A DNA stretch of 64,000 nucleotides, taken from NCBI GenBank assembly GCA_028532985.1, contig JANCIK010000012.1, forward strand, positions 1,612,001 to 1,676,000, written 5' to 3'. The notes beneath the pieces were generated by a model that worked only from the letters and a program-made list of their open reading frames with translations, was not told where the DNA came from and made no database searches. The position numbers and the translations under genes are program-made. Source of the DNA: Stropharia rugosoannulata (lineage: Eukaryota; Basidiomycota; Agaricomycetes; Agaricales; Strophariaceae). Positions 32,356-43,261 of the stretch are shown in pieces (position 1 is the first letter of the stretch; the number at the start of each line of letters is the position of its first letter).

Positions 32356-33525
32356 ATAGCTGCCATACTTTTGTTTGACTTCAAGTTGGAACACGTTCCT
32401 GGAAAATCACATTCACCAGACGGTCTGTCTAGAAGGAGATGATCAGAATTAGATCCTCAAGAAGATTCCGAAGAAGAAGTAGAGGACTGGATTGACAGGG
32501 TGTGTGGCTTCGGAATCTGGGTCTTAAACAAAAATAACAATCGGAAATTCACTCACATGTCCATGGTACAAAAGAAAATACCAGGATTGTCTTTGTCTTA
32601 CAAGGCTATGGTACTTATGGCAGCCAAATCAGTACCACACTGTTCGGAATTTACTACAACGCTTAAGTTACCGGTTTCCGACAGAGGGGCTGACATGGAT
32701 GAGGAATTAAAGAAGGTCAAAGAATTTCTAGGTGACCCCGAAAGACCTGCATGGATCCGCACAAGAAAGGAGTACGACTGCTTCCTCAAGAAAGTAAGAC
32801 AGTTCTTCATACTGGACGGAAAGCTATGGAAAAGGTCTGACGATGGTGAACATAAACAAGTGGTACAACAAGAAGATAGGCTTCAGATACTTCAAGAAGT
32901 ACACAATAACTTAGGACATAAGTCTTATTTCACTGTGTGGAATAGGCTCACGAAGCGTTTTTGGTGGCCTAACATCAGTAATGATCTTATGTGGTACTTG
33001 AAGACTTGTGATATATGTCAGCGACAGTCAAGGGTGAAGAACCTCATTCTGCCAACGGTAGCTCGTCCATTGTCGCTATTTGTCAAGAGTCACGCAGATA
33101 CCTTCTTTATGCCCAAAGGAAAAGGGGGAAAACATCTCTGTCTTCATCTATGATGTTCACTTTCGGGAATGCCTGAAGCTCTGGCTGTAGCGTCGGAAAA
33201 CCATACGGTTATAGGAGAATTTCTGTTGGATGTTATGTCGCAATGGGGAGCTATGGCTATTATCGTGACAGACAATGGTACACCTTGGGTTAAAGCTGTA
33301 AATTATTTGGCGGAAAAATATGGAATCTACCACATCAGAATTTCAGGATATAATTTGCAGGCAAACAGCTTGATTAAAAAATGACATATTGATGTTAGGG
33401 AAGCAATAGTCAAGACTTGTGAAGGCAACTTATCAATATGGCCATTAATTCTCTGATTTGTTTTATGGGCTGAACATGTTACGGTACAAAAATCAACAGG
33501 TTATACTTCCTACTATATTGCACAT
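32356..33525 (+). pseudogene. Element 2 copy A integrase, truncated
   Basis: The zinc domain (HNNLGHKS...CDICQRQ) and core (SHADT, IVTDNGTPW) are readable across stops near 32440 and 33151. The third catalytic residue is changed (NSLIKK for NGLIEK) and a stop follows. The C-terminal domain is missing because the copy ends at about 33525. Confidence 0.85.
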
Positions 33526-33529
33526 GCCG

Positions 33530-33973
33530 TGACTGCATATATGCCAGTCTGCATGCTGCCAGCGTGGAGGACAGCAGTGAATCCAGCATACAGGACAGTG
33601 CATCTGCTGCTATGTTCTCCTCCCCTCGGATGTATCAGATGTCAAAGTCAAAGTTTGAGAGAAAGGTTGACCAGCAGAGCTGTTGAGCAGACAAGTTGGC
33701 ACACTGGCTGCTGAAGAATTCGAGGGTGCAGTGGTCAGTCAGGACCGTAAAATGGACTCCTAGGAGCAAGGTGCACCACTTCTTGAGGGCCTTAACTATG
33801 GCAAGGAGCTTGCACTTGTGGACTAGGTAGTTCTTCTCTGCACTGTTCAGCTGGTATGAGTCATACACTACTGGCCATGCAGTTTCCCAGTCGTCCCCAA
33901 AACTGAGGACCATGCCTGTTCGCCTGTTGCTTGTGTCCATGGTAACAAAGATGCAATGGGTAGGGTGGCCATA
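33530..33973 (-). pseudogene. Element 3 RNase H and connection fragment
   Basis: Reads HCIFVTMDTSNRRTGMVLSF, NSAEKNYLVHKCKLLAIVKA and LTDHCTLEFF, the RNase H signature of agaricomycete gypsy elements, then YIRGEENIAADALS of the connection domain after a TGA. The upstream half of the domain is on the other side of the Tc1-type insertion, with the frame continuous once that insertion and one TA are removed. Confidence 0.75.
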
Positions 33974-34950
33974 CTTGCACCTTCCAAAAATGATTGCGAT
34001 TACATAATCCCCGCATGCATGTGTCGATGTACCATGCAATTCATAATGCATTTGAAGGCTGAAAACTTTAGCTTAGCTCACATAAATTGGCACAGATGCA
34101 GTTTAAACATATATGTATGTACCACAAAAGTCAAAATCAAGTACAACCACCTTTAGAGTGAAAAATAGAAGAAATTCTATCAGGCATAGTATAAATGTAC
34201 TTGATAATGTCAGAAATATCTAGCTGTTCCCATACAGTACATACAGAAGCTTTGAGCTTGTTCATAGATGTGGGAGAATGTGGAAGACATTGTATGATTT
34301 TTTTAGCTTATGCCAGACCGGTTAAATAGGTGAAAGATCAGGGGAATTTGGGGGGTGACAAAGTAAAGAAATACCATGATCACCAAGCTGCTTTTTGGTG
34401 GACTTGCTGGTATGAGAAGATGCATTATCCTGCTGAAAAAGAATATGACCATACTCCTGCTCTATCTGCATATAAAAATCAAGAAAAGCACCTTCAAGAA
34501 CCTATTCACAATATCTTTTTGTATTCATTTCCCCTCCTTTTCCTCTCGGATACTCTAGAACAATCAAAGGCCCTTTTTTCCCATTCATGATGCATTCCCA
34601 CACCATAACTCGTAAAAAAAACTGCCTGATTATTGGAAATATGCTTTCATCCAGGTATTCTCCAAGCTCAAAGCTTCTGTATGTACTGTATGGGAACAGC
34701 TAGATATTTCTGACATTATCAAGTACATTTATACTATGCCTGATAGAATTTCTTCTATTTTTCACTCTAAAGGTGGTTGTATTTGATTTTGACTTTTGTG
34801 GTACATACATATATGTTTAAACTGCATCTGTGCCAATTTATGTGAGCTAAGCTAAAGTTTTTGGCCTTCAAATGCATTATGAATTGCATGGTACACCGAT
34901 GCATGCACACAGGGATTATGTAATTGCAATCATTTTTTGGAAGGTGCGAG
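33974..34950. mobile_element. Tc1/mariner-type inverted-repeat element, 977 bp
   Basis: Flanked by TA on both sides (33972-33973, 34951-34952), with termini CTTGCACCTTCC and, inverted, CTCGCACCTTCC. The arms are long (about 290 bp) and nearly identical, giving a large palindrome around a core of about 400 bp. The core carries a broken transposase remnant. Excision restores the RNase H frame of gypsy element 3. Confidence 0.82.
34310..34615 (-). pseudogene. Tc1/mariner transposase remnant inside the 977-bp element
   Basis: Minus-strand translation reads VMVWECIMNGKKGPLIV, then HILFQQDNASSHTSK and LLCHPPNSPDLSPI. These are the Tc1 'VMVWG', second-Asp 'QQDNAxxH' and 'SPDLxPIE' motifs. A stop (TAA) falls where the catalytic Glu codon is expected. 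The N-terminal DNA-binding domain is absent. Confidence 0.7.
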
Positions 34951-36338
34951 TAGTCAATAACCATGAGGCATTCTGCACTTGTGACTAAGCACTTGATTTC
35001 ATCAAAAGTATGTTGGTGTTTTGTTGTCCAGGTAGGGAAGGTCTTGTTGCATTCTTTGTTGGTGAGCAGTGTCAAGACAGTTGTGTGTTCTGCAAGGGCA
35101 GGAATGAATGCTGCTAGGTAGTGGGTGAGTCCAAGGAATCCACAGACATTTGTGGCAGTTGTAGGCACGGGCCAGTCAGTAATGCAGTCCACTTTATGTG
35201 GGTCTGCCTTAATGCCTGCAGCTGATATAATGTGCCCTAAGAATGTGACTTCAGCAGTAAAAAGTTGAGATTTCAATGGGTTACAGTACAGTCCAGCTGC
35301 ATGCAGTTTTTCCAGCACCTACACAACATGTCGTTCATGTTCTTCAAGTGTCTGGGACCAGATGATTATGTTGTCCATGTAGACATGACACACTGTACCA
35401 ATGAGATGGCACAGTGCATCTGTCATCCAGTGTTGGTGTGTTGACAGCACATTACATCCGCCCATGGGCATTACAACCCACTTGTAAAGTCCCCACAGCA
35501 TTTGCACTGCTGTGAGGTGGATGTTGTCAGGGTCCTGAAGATTTTTCCCTTGCTGCAATCAGTGAGAATATCCTCAATTTGTGGGAGGGGAAATGTATCC
35601 TTGATTGTATTGGCATTGAGGGTGTGGTAGTCATTGACCCAATGGGGGTCAATTGAGAGGTTGGGAATGCCGTTTCAGTGCTTGGGGATGCAGAAGGCAG
35701 GGAAGCTGTAGGGAGAAGAGGAGGGTCAGATGCACCCTGCATGGAGGTGTTCATCAAGGACATGCTTCCACACCTTGAGGAATTTCTTCGGGACTACATA
35801 TGCTCACTGCTTCATGACCAGATCGGGGTCTTTGAGCTTGATTCTGTGATAGATGTTCAATGGAATGTTGTCAATGAAGTCCAGGAGCTTTTCTGGGAAG
35901 CAGTCTGCAAATTGTGCAAGGTATTCCCTATTCTTTGCCTCCAACTGCTCCTGTATTGACAGTTCCTCAATCTTCTGATGTATTGCTGCCATCACAGGTC
36001 TGGGATTAATGAAACCAGGAAGCGGGGTGTCTCTGGGGCTGCTGATGTTTGCGTGATGTTGGTCTGAGACTTCTGGGCACCTAACTGCAGCACGGGCTTG
36101 AGGTGTGTTCTGGGGGTTGCAGAGGTCAATGCCTGTTTTCTTGCATTGCACAGAGTCTTCAGCTGGGTCAAGAACAATGCCATGCAGAGTGAGAAACAAT
36201 AGCCCAAGCAGTAGTTGTACAGGTAAATCTTTTACAATTCTCACTACAAATATTTTCGACGACCAAGTGCCCGATCCCACAGTCAACTTCAGTTTTACAA
36301 ATTTGCCAACCATGGTGGTTACTTTTAAACATGAAACA
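34951..36338 (-). pseudogene. Element 3 protease linker and reverse transcriptase
   Basis: From 36338 downward: KLKLTVGSGTWSSKIFVV (retropepsin C-terminal part), FADCFPEKLLDF, then RT pieces broken by stops, including VVMPMGGCNVLS and VYMDNIIIWSQTLEEHE. The expected YxDD is YMDN: a G-to-A change destroys the second catalytic Asp. Downstream, LHAAGLYCNPLKSQLF and FLGHIISAAGIKADPHKV match the RT thumb region. Confidence 0.75.
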
Positions 36339-37974
36339 ATGGTAGTTGCCCAGGTATATTCAAATATCCACAGTGGCAGTTGCCCAAAGCCTGGGGCAGT
36401 TTCCCAGCAAGAATTCTTGAAGACTAAAGCATACACACAATGGGTAATTGGCCCAAAGCATCTCTGCCATCAGCTGGCATCTGTGGTATCTCAGCTGAGT
36501 TTGAAATTTTGAGAGGGCAGTCATGGCCGAAGTTTTGACCTAAAAATAGAACAAGGTCAAAATTGCTTGTGCTTACTATAACCTACACAGCCACATGTCT
36601 AAAAATGAAATTTTGTAATAAGATAGAGGCAGATTAGGGCATCCTAAATATACCATTATAATTCTTATCAGGCAAGATTTGATGGAGGAATAAGTAAAAT
36701 GATCCTGCCAAACACAGGTAAATATCCCTCTTGATGCAGACAGATTAGCCTGTATCTTGGTCATTTCTGGGCTGATAAGTGTGATTTTGGATGCTATGGA
36801 CTCTGAACAATACTTTCCCCATCATTGACTATCATTTATTACTCCTCTGACAATACTTGTTCATAGATATGATAGTGATATAATAGATGGGTGGTATCTA
36901 GTATGATAATTTACCATAGGTGTGATTACCTTGGAGTTTTTGAAGTTCATCTCAGGCAATACTGAACAGATTCCTTAGCTGTTTTTTTGAGCTTCTGCAC
37001 GCTTTTAATGCCAACCCAGGCATACCTTTAGATTCTTTACATGCTTTGCATTAATTGTACTGCATGCAAAATATGGTAAAAACATGCATTTTAAGTGCAC
37101 CTGCTGTACAGTTATTAGAACTCAACATAATCAAACCATACTTGGTAAACTAATAATCCTAGTCAATATCTACCTATAGAGTGTTTAAATGTGAGATTTG
37201 GTCTAGTTTTGAGGTCAGAATGGCATCATCACCTATGTTCTCCTCCACTTCAATAGTGTTTTTGGTGCCACATGTGCTATTCTGTACATTTTGAGCTAAA
37301 CATTTACAGGCTACCTCTCATACATTATAAAAAGATATTCCACATTGTTTCAACATTTTGTGAGGCCTAGATGTTTTATCAACAATTGAATAAACCCAGA
37401 TTTCGATAAAATTACTGTTTTTATGCATTTTGGTACCAGTAAAAATCTCTCACCTTTCTAAATGTCAGCCAGACTTATTCCATTCATTGTTCAGAGTCCA
37501 TAGCATCCAAAATCACACTTATCAGCCCAGAAATGACCAAGATACAGGCTAATCTGTCTGCATCAAGAGGGATATTTACCTGTGTTTGGCAGGATCATTT
37601 TACTTATTCCTCCATCAAATCTTGCCTGATAAGAATTATAATGGTATATTTAGGATGCCCTAATCTGCCTCTATCTTATTACAAAATTTCATTTTTAGAC
37701 ATGTGGCTGTGTAGGTTATAGTAAGCACAAGCAATTTTGACCTTGTTCTATTTTTAGGTCAAAACTTCGGCCATGACTGCCCTCTCAAAATTTCAAACTC
37801 AGCTGAGATACCACAGATGCCAGCTGATGGCAGAGATGCCCTGGGCCAATGAAGCATTTGCATACCTTCATATGCTGTGCAGAAAGGCCAAGGGGCAGTT
37901 GCCCAGGCCTTGGGCAACTGCAGCCTTGGGCAACTGCCCCTGTGGATATTTGAACATGTCTGGGCAACTACCAT
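36339..37974. mobile_element. Palindromic DNA transposon, 1.6 kb, long terminal inverted repeats
   Basis: Both ends read ATGGTAGTTGCCCAG inward. The arms run about 480 bp (inner limits near 36830 and 37490) with high identity over the inner 330 bp. The outer arms repeat GTTGCCCA/TGGGCAAC units. The central 650 bp is AT-rich with no transposase recognised, so it is non-autonomous. No target duplication was found. Identical small frames in the two arms are by-products of the palindrome. Confidence 0.65.
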
Positions 37975-38860
37975 ATTGTTATGTATAAAAGGGACAGCTA
38001 CTGGTGAATTTGCTGCATCCTATAGGTAGGCCAGAGAGAGAAATCAGATTCTTTTCATCATCCGGTAAGTCGAACTGTTTGAGTTTCATTTGTTTTGCAA
38101 GTGCTTCATCAATTGTCACTGAGGGGCAACTAGAGTCAAGCATAGCCATAGTGTAAACATTCCCCAACATGGGGGACAGATCAAGAAGTTCAACAGAGAT
38201 GATTTGATGTAGGGCTGAAAAAATAAGAGAGACATACAAGTCTGTTGGCTCATCAAACAGGTACTCTTCTATGTCTGAACTGGAGCCCTGGATAAACTCC
38301 ATCTCCTCAGACATGATGATTCCTGTGCCTGCAATGTTCACCTGTTTGTTGTGTGCAGCCTTCACAGCTGTGGCCATTGCAGTGGTGAGCAGCTTGTATG
38401 TGTCAGCATTGGGCCAGGTGTTGTTGGCTTTCATGGGGCAAGACTCTGAGGTATGTCCTGCATAGAACACGCAGCAGCGGTGGCACCTGTCGTGCTTATC
38501 CAGGAGCTTGCATTCTTCCATGGTGAGCTTCGGCAGGATCTTGTGGGTGGTGGTTGACTGCACTGATGTACCCCTGCCCGAGCTGCTTGCTGATGTTGCT
38601 GCTGTGGGTTCCTGTAGTACTCTAAGCCATTCCATGAGTGACCTTTTCTTTGCCTTCCCAGACCACTCAGCATAAGCCTCCAAACCTGCCTTCTTGTTGT
38701 GCTCTTGCTCTGTGCAAAGGCTCTTGTCTTTCTCTGCAACCACCTGGGCCCACTCCTCGAAGTCTTTGATTTTGTCCAGGTTGGCGTCCTATATGTAGTC
38801 ACACAGGTTGGTGTTAATGTGTGCCTTTAGCTGTGCTCAGAGTTCACTGTCGTCAAGTGG
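37975..38860 (-). pseudogene. Element 3 gag with zinc knuckle
   Basis: The open part (38743 downward) contains CHRCCVFYAGHTSESC, a CCHC knuckle of the spacing common in agaricomycete gypsy gags, then a protease-like MLDSSCPSVTIDEAL segment. Upstream the gag frame is interrupted (FEEWAQVVAEKDK). It is cut from the rest of pol by the 1.6-kb palindromic transposon. Confidence 0.65.
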
Positions 38861-39650
38861 GTGGATCTTTTGTCCATCTGGAGCATTGTGTTCAAGTTCT
38901 GAATCTCATAGCACCATGTGTTGAACTCTTGGTTGCCCTGCAAGGCCGAGTTCACCTGTCCTGGATTTGGTTTCCCTAGCAGTTTGGGAGCACTTCCCTG
39001 GTGAATTCTTTGAGGTAATTGTCAATGGTGCCAGCCTCAAGGGTGTTGTGTTTGGCATCCCACTAGCAAGTGAGTCGGGGTTCCTGCATGCTTCCTCCAA
39101 CATAGCAGATTGTCTCAGCATTGTCTAGTTTATTAATGAGCTGGTAGCAGCGCACCAGTTGGTGCCACTGATAGACAATTTCCGGGATCATCTTCCCAGG
39201 TCCTAAGACAGGGCACTCCTTCGCTCTCGAGTCCTCCAATTTGGGCTTCTCTGTTTAGTCCTGGCTGCATATTGTGGCTTGTGTGGGTGAATTGGTGCTC
39301 GTAAAGATCTGTGTTGCTGGAAGAGGAAGTTCGATCACTCACAGTTGATGGTGGCAGTGATGGCAAGTTAAGCAACAGGGGACAACACTGATGATAGTTC
39401 AGTGTCTGGCTCAATTAGAGAAGGATATGGGGTGGTTTCAGAATTGTCATTTGTCTCGGTTAAGAGTAGATGCTCCAATTCTCCCAAGGGCATTTTGTCT
39501 TGTGTGTCATCTTCCTCCTTGGTTCCTTTGTTGTGTTTGGGGCTGGTGCCACCTGGCATCTGTTGCTGTCAGGCACGGGTCACTGCTGGGGACACTTCCG
39601 AGGGCTGATGTCTTGACATGAGGTCGTTCTTTTGATGGATGGATTGGATT
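38861..39650 (-). pseudogene. Element 3 gag N-terminal remains
   Basis: Discontinuous minus-strand frames are found, for example GGTSPKHNKGTKEEDDTQDK and MLRQSAMLEEACRNPDSLAS, with many stops. Their position upstream of the zinc-knuckle gag suggests the gag N-terminus and leader. Assignment is by position only. Confidence 0.35.
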
Positions 39651-40015
39651 GGGAGTGGATGATGATGTGTTGGGATAGATAAAATTGTCTTGTGTCAATC
39701 TCAAAAAAAAAGTGAAAGGCTGTCCCTTTTGAGGGCAGCCTCACTATATTTAGCATTCAGACAGTAATGAGAGGACTAAGTTCTGGATATTCAAAGGTAA
39801 GGTGTATAGTCGGTACTGAGCTACTGTATAGCACACCTGGATATTCAAAGGTAAGGTGGCCTTTGAGTATCTGGGTGCATGCCTAAATACTATCTATCAT
39901 GTGATGTAAAAAAAGGGATGTGTGTCTATTGTGTTGTGTATGTGTTTGTATGTGAGTGAAAAGGGAAAAGAATCAGGGGTAAGACTAGTATGTCTGCACA
40001 CGGTTGTGAGCTTCG
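39651..40015. other. Non-coding, with a 22-bp direct repeat
   Basis: CTGGATATTCAAAGGTAAGG starts a 22-bp repeat at 39783 and again at 39837. GT-rich sequence follows near 39930. It may be a remnant of the element 3 5' LTR; no LTR ends can be defined. Confidence 0.3.
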
Positions 40016-40718
40016 CTACAGCGGGCTTACATATAAAGAGAGATGTTCACAAGTCAACAAGTCATGAAGCTGAATATGTGTGTCATCTGATGGACTTTCT
40101 GATACAGTATAGTCTCCAAGTAGCTCCTTTCTCAAAGCTTTTAAAGAATCGGGCACATATAAGAACTCAGAATTTACATCATTTACTGCATGGTCTGCCA
40201 TGGGTTGACCATTAGATTCAAAGTCAAACTCAGAGAGCTCTTCATCAGATTGACTTCTTTCCAAACTGGACCTATCTGAGGAAAGTTCATAGTCACCCAG
40301 CATTGTAGAGTCCCACCACAATTGCAATAATGAATTATCAGAATCACTTAAATGGTATTCTGGCACTGATTCTGACAATACTTCTTCACAAGACAGCTGA
40401 GGTGAGCTAGCCACATCCAGAGGATCAATATCCATAGATATTTTTACATCAGTATCTGTGTCTAGTAAATATTTTGCAATATGTATAAGTATTTATTATG
40501 CTTTAACCAAGAAAGATATACACACCTAACTCAGGAATACTCTGTGTAATTCCTGTTTCCAAGAATTCAGTGTTGCAATAAATACATCTTTGGACATGAT
40601 CAATTTGATCCTGATCAGATAATATAGCAATTAAATGGTTATCAGATTTTAGATGGTTCTGAATAGTCCTTTGAGTAAATTCATGGCTTGGAAAACACTT
40701 GGTGCAGTAGCACAGCAT
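40016..40718 (-). pseudogene. Plavaka/TNP2-like transposase, N-terminal fragment
   Basis: Two exons join in phase: 40718-40526 (MLCYCTKCFPSHEFTQRTIQ...) and 40461-40016, intron 64 nt. The CYCTKC...TIQNHLKSDNH pattern is a C2H2-like N-terminal finger of the kind that starts fungal Plavaka (TNP2-like) transposases, and an acidic Ser-rich stretch follows as in those proteins. The catalytic domain is absent, so this is a truncated relic or an unrelated finger protein. Family call from memory of the pattern. Confidence 0.4.
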
Positions 40719-40984
40719 GAGGAATGGAGGAGAATTGGAGGAGATCAAGAGGACAATGTGGTAAGATCAGAGGTGAATGTACATTCAATCTCAAGCTCAT
40801 CAGTATTTAAATACTTATTTATAACTTGCACAGCCAAAGTAAAAATAGAACCGCACAGCCTTGCTACAGCCAGTGATTTCACCAGCACCTGCATGATTTC
40901 TCAATTCAAATACTAAATGCTCTGCTATATTGTATGCCTAGGGCCCATTCATATCTACTACAGCTGACATCTTGTACAACAAAA

Positions 40985-41290
40985 ATGGATGCATTTATGC
41001 CACATTACAGCCTTTCCAATGACATCCCTGAGCCTCCCAATCCAGCCACCCTGCTGGTGTTTAATCCAGCTGCTATATTCAACAGTTCTAGTCAGGAGGT
41101 TCCAGTGGTGATTGAGCAGCTGCAGATGAACAATGTAATGAAGAACCCAATTGTTTAGAAGATGGCCACAGCTGCAATGGACAGTGCAACATACCAGATG
41201 CAGCTCTTCAAGCAACTGAGTGCACTGCAAGCCGAGAACACAATGCTAAAGGAGCAGCTTGTGCAGAAAGAGACGAGAATGATGTTAGTA
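40985..41290 (+). pseudogene. Start of a decayed gene, part 1
   Basis: The frame starts MDAFMPHYSLSNDIPEPPNP, meets a TAG (41156-41158) and continues with MATAAMDSATYQMQLFKQL and ENTMLKEQLVQKETRMM, a coiled-coil-like stretch. The likely continuation lies beyond the R1 repeat at 42240-43261. Family not identified. Confidence 0.35.
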
Positions 41291-41408
41291 TACTGCTTAT
41301 TTAAATAAGAAAGTTTACTTACCAATGACCACTGCTTCCAGAATTCCAGGCCCCTCACATTGAGTAACATCAGAGTCAATTGCCCTAAGTGACTCAATAT
41401 CCCAAATG

Positions 41409-42231
41409 CATCAGGAAAAAGACTTTTTTGAAAAAAGTCTTTTAATTTTTTAAAAAGACTTAAAAAGACTCAAAAAGACCCCAGGAGACCTGGGTCTCTA
41501 GGAGACTTTTAAAGCAAAGTCTCCAGGTATCAAACTTGTAAAGACTTTTTTATGTCTCTAGGAGTCTCTTGAATGTCTTTTTATGTGTTCATAATGTCTC
41601 TAGATGTCTCTAAATGTCTTTTAATGTTACATTTTTGCTTGATAAAAACATTAAAAACATGACCTCATCTTAGCCAAATCACTACTACATAAATTAGATT
41701 GTATTTGTAAGTAGTTAATTAGGTATATATAAATGTACTCAAGATTTGTCATGAAGTAATTATATTAGTCATCACATTACATAGACATACAATGGCAAAT
41801 AAACCATCACATTAACTTGGGTACAATAGGAAGGAGAACTTATGTTGTGGAAATAATTTGCATTTGCTAGGAATTGAACCAACAGCTTCATGCATGACTT
41901 AAAACCAGCATACTTTCCCCTACACAATGTGCCCATGTGTATAATCCAACTGCAGGTCAAATATGATGGTAATGCTCTAGACTACATTAATTTGTTACAT
42001 CACAAGTCATTGAATTTAGTCATGTTCAGATGTATTTTATATAAGACCTACAATGTAGATTACAAGTATTAATTGACAATAGCTATTCACAAGTCGATTT
42101 TTTTCCCAGGTTCTTATGTCTTTAAATGTCTTTTTGAGTCTTTTTGTAGCTTTTTAATGTACTTAAAAAATTGAAAGACTTTAAAAGACATAAAAGACCT
42201 AAAAAGACATAGAAAGAATTACATATTTCCC
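41409..42231. mobile_element. R1 dispersed repeat, copy 1 (one end lost)
   Basis: It begins CATCAGGAAAAAGAC and matches the complete copy at 57184-58243 to about 42231, where similarity stops. It is filled with AAAAAGACTT and GTCTCTAGG-type motifs in both orientations, and contains the tRNA-like stretch at 41866-41940. No coding sequence. It interrupts a decayed plus-strand gene. Confidence 0.65.
41866..41940 (-). repeat. tRNA-like sequence inside R1, copy 1
   Basis: On the minus strand it reads GTGTAGGGG...GGTTTTAAGTC...GTTGGTTCAATTCC, with a pol III B-box-like GGTTCAATTCC but a poor A box. It is conserved in R1 copy 2 (57658-57727). It is probably a captured tRNA fragment and not a working tRNA gene. 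Confidence 0.4.
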
Positions 42232-42239
42232 TTAGGAAA

Positions 42240-43261
42240 ATGTTTGATAGCATGGGAGTGAGGTCATTCTGGATTACCACATTCACCAAACCTGATGGAA
42301 ATGCCACATTCACCATGTAAGCACCTATTGTGCCTGACAATTCTATTAATGTGACTGCTGGCCAGATACAATACCCAGGTTGTGCAGGCTAATGCACTAA
42401 TGAATATTCTCAGTTTCCAAAAATTTGATCCATCAGCTTACAGTGCTATCAGGTCCAGTTACATAAAATACATTTCCCATATTACAAAACTGAAATGTGG
42501 AGAGACTGCCAGTGTTATGTACATCACCAGCTGATCAGGGAACAACACATCCATCAGGAATGCCCTGGGTGCCTCCATACAGACCACAGATATGAAAGGA
42601 GAATGTCAGGGTCATGCAAGGAATGATTCGGAAGTACTATGCATTGCACTATGGTAAGAATTTATTGTTTGATAATCCATCAATTAATGCATTTGCTGGC
42701 CAATAGCCCTGGCAACAAAATCATTGAGGGGCCCACCTTACACATTAATACAAAGAAAAGGTGATTGGCAAGACTAACGGTGGACCTTATTTACATGCCT
42801 TTGGGGATGTTGTTTCGGGACCCTTGATCATATAACAGGGACACAGCATTTGATATTCTGAATCTGATCTGCTGGTGTCAAGCAGCCAACCAAATTCCCT
42901 TCAAATTCCACACTGTTCCCAATGCTACAATTCAGCCAGTTCCTGAGATGTATCCAGCAGAAATGTTCACCTCATTCTCAATTCCACTGCTGGACACAGG
43001 TAGAGCAAAAGAGGAAGAAATTGACCTTGCTCAGCTTGAGCAATTGGCAGCAGCATACACAGATGATTCTGTCACATCAAAATCCCTTGATAGCAAAACC
43101 CAATCACTGGCCTCCCCAAACCAGCAGTCTCAAAATGATGACAAAATGGCAATCAGCCCTGCACCCTTCAAGAGACTAAGACGCAAAGATGAAGCAATAC
43201 AAAAGACAAGAGACCTATCTAGCTCTGTGGACAACAAGGACTGCTGGCCTATCGAAAAATA
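42240..43261 (+). pseudogene. Decayed gene, part 2
   Basis: Interrupted plus-strand reading: FDSMGVRSFWITTFTKPDGN, DSINVTAGQIQYPGC, then PVPEMYPAEMFTSFSIPLLD and a charged C-terminus ending at 43261. At least four stops or frameshifts occur. It probably belongs with 40985-41290, split by R1. No known domain recognised. Confidence 0.35.

Larger units (their letters stand above)
27306..33525 (+). mobile_element. Gypsy element 2, copy A (3'-truncated)
   Basis: LTR, gag and pol of a gypsy element in plus orientation. It ends abruptly inside integrase at about 33525, where decayed gypsy element 3 begins. From 28333 to about 33310 it is almost identical to copy B in inverse orientation. It shares copy B's stop codons at 28739, 32353, 32440 and 33151, and has its own one-base deletion near 30313. 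The last 200 bp differ from copy B mostly by G-to-A and C-to-T changes, including loss of the catalytic integrase Glu (LIEK becomes LIKK). Confidence 0.88.
33526..39650 (-). mobile_element. Gypsy element 3, decayed, with nested insertions
   Basis: A minus-strand Ty3/gypsy element of a different lineage. It is read from gag (about 38860-37975) through protease/linker (36338-35804) and RT (35760-34951) to RNase H (33973-33530). Integrase and 3' LTR are missing: it stops where copy A begins. Two inverted-repeat transposons (33974-34950 and 36339-37974) split it. Many stops and frameshifts show long inactivity. Confidence 0.75.

Noticed and set aside
36576..37721. Two identical 62-aa frames in opposite orientation
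   Set aside because: They are the same sequence in the two arms of a palindrome; no coding evidence.
36339..37974. KDZ or hAT assignment for the 1.6-kb palindrome
   Set aside because: No 8-bp target duplication and no transposase motif could be found.
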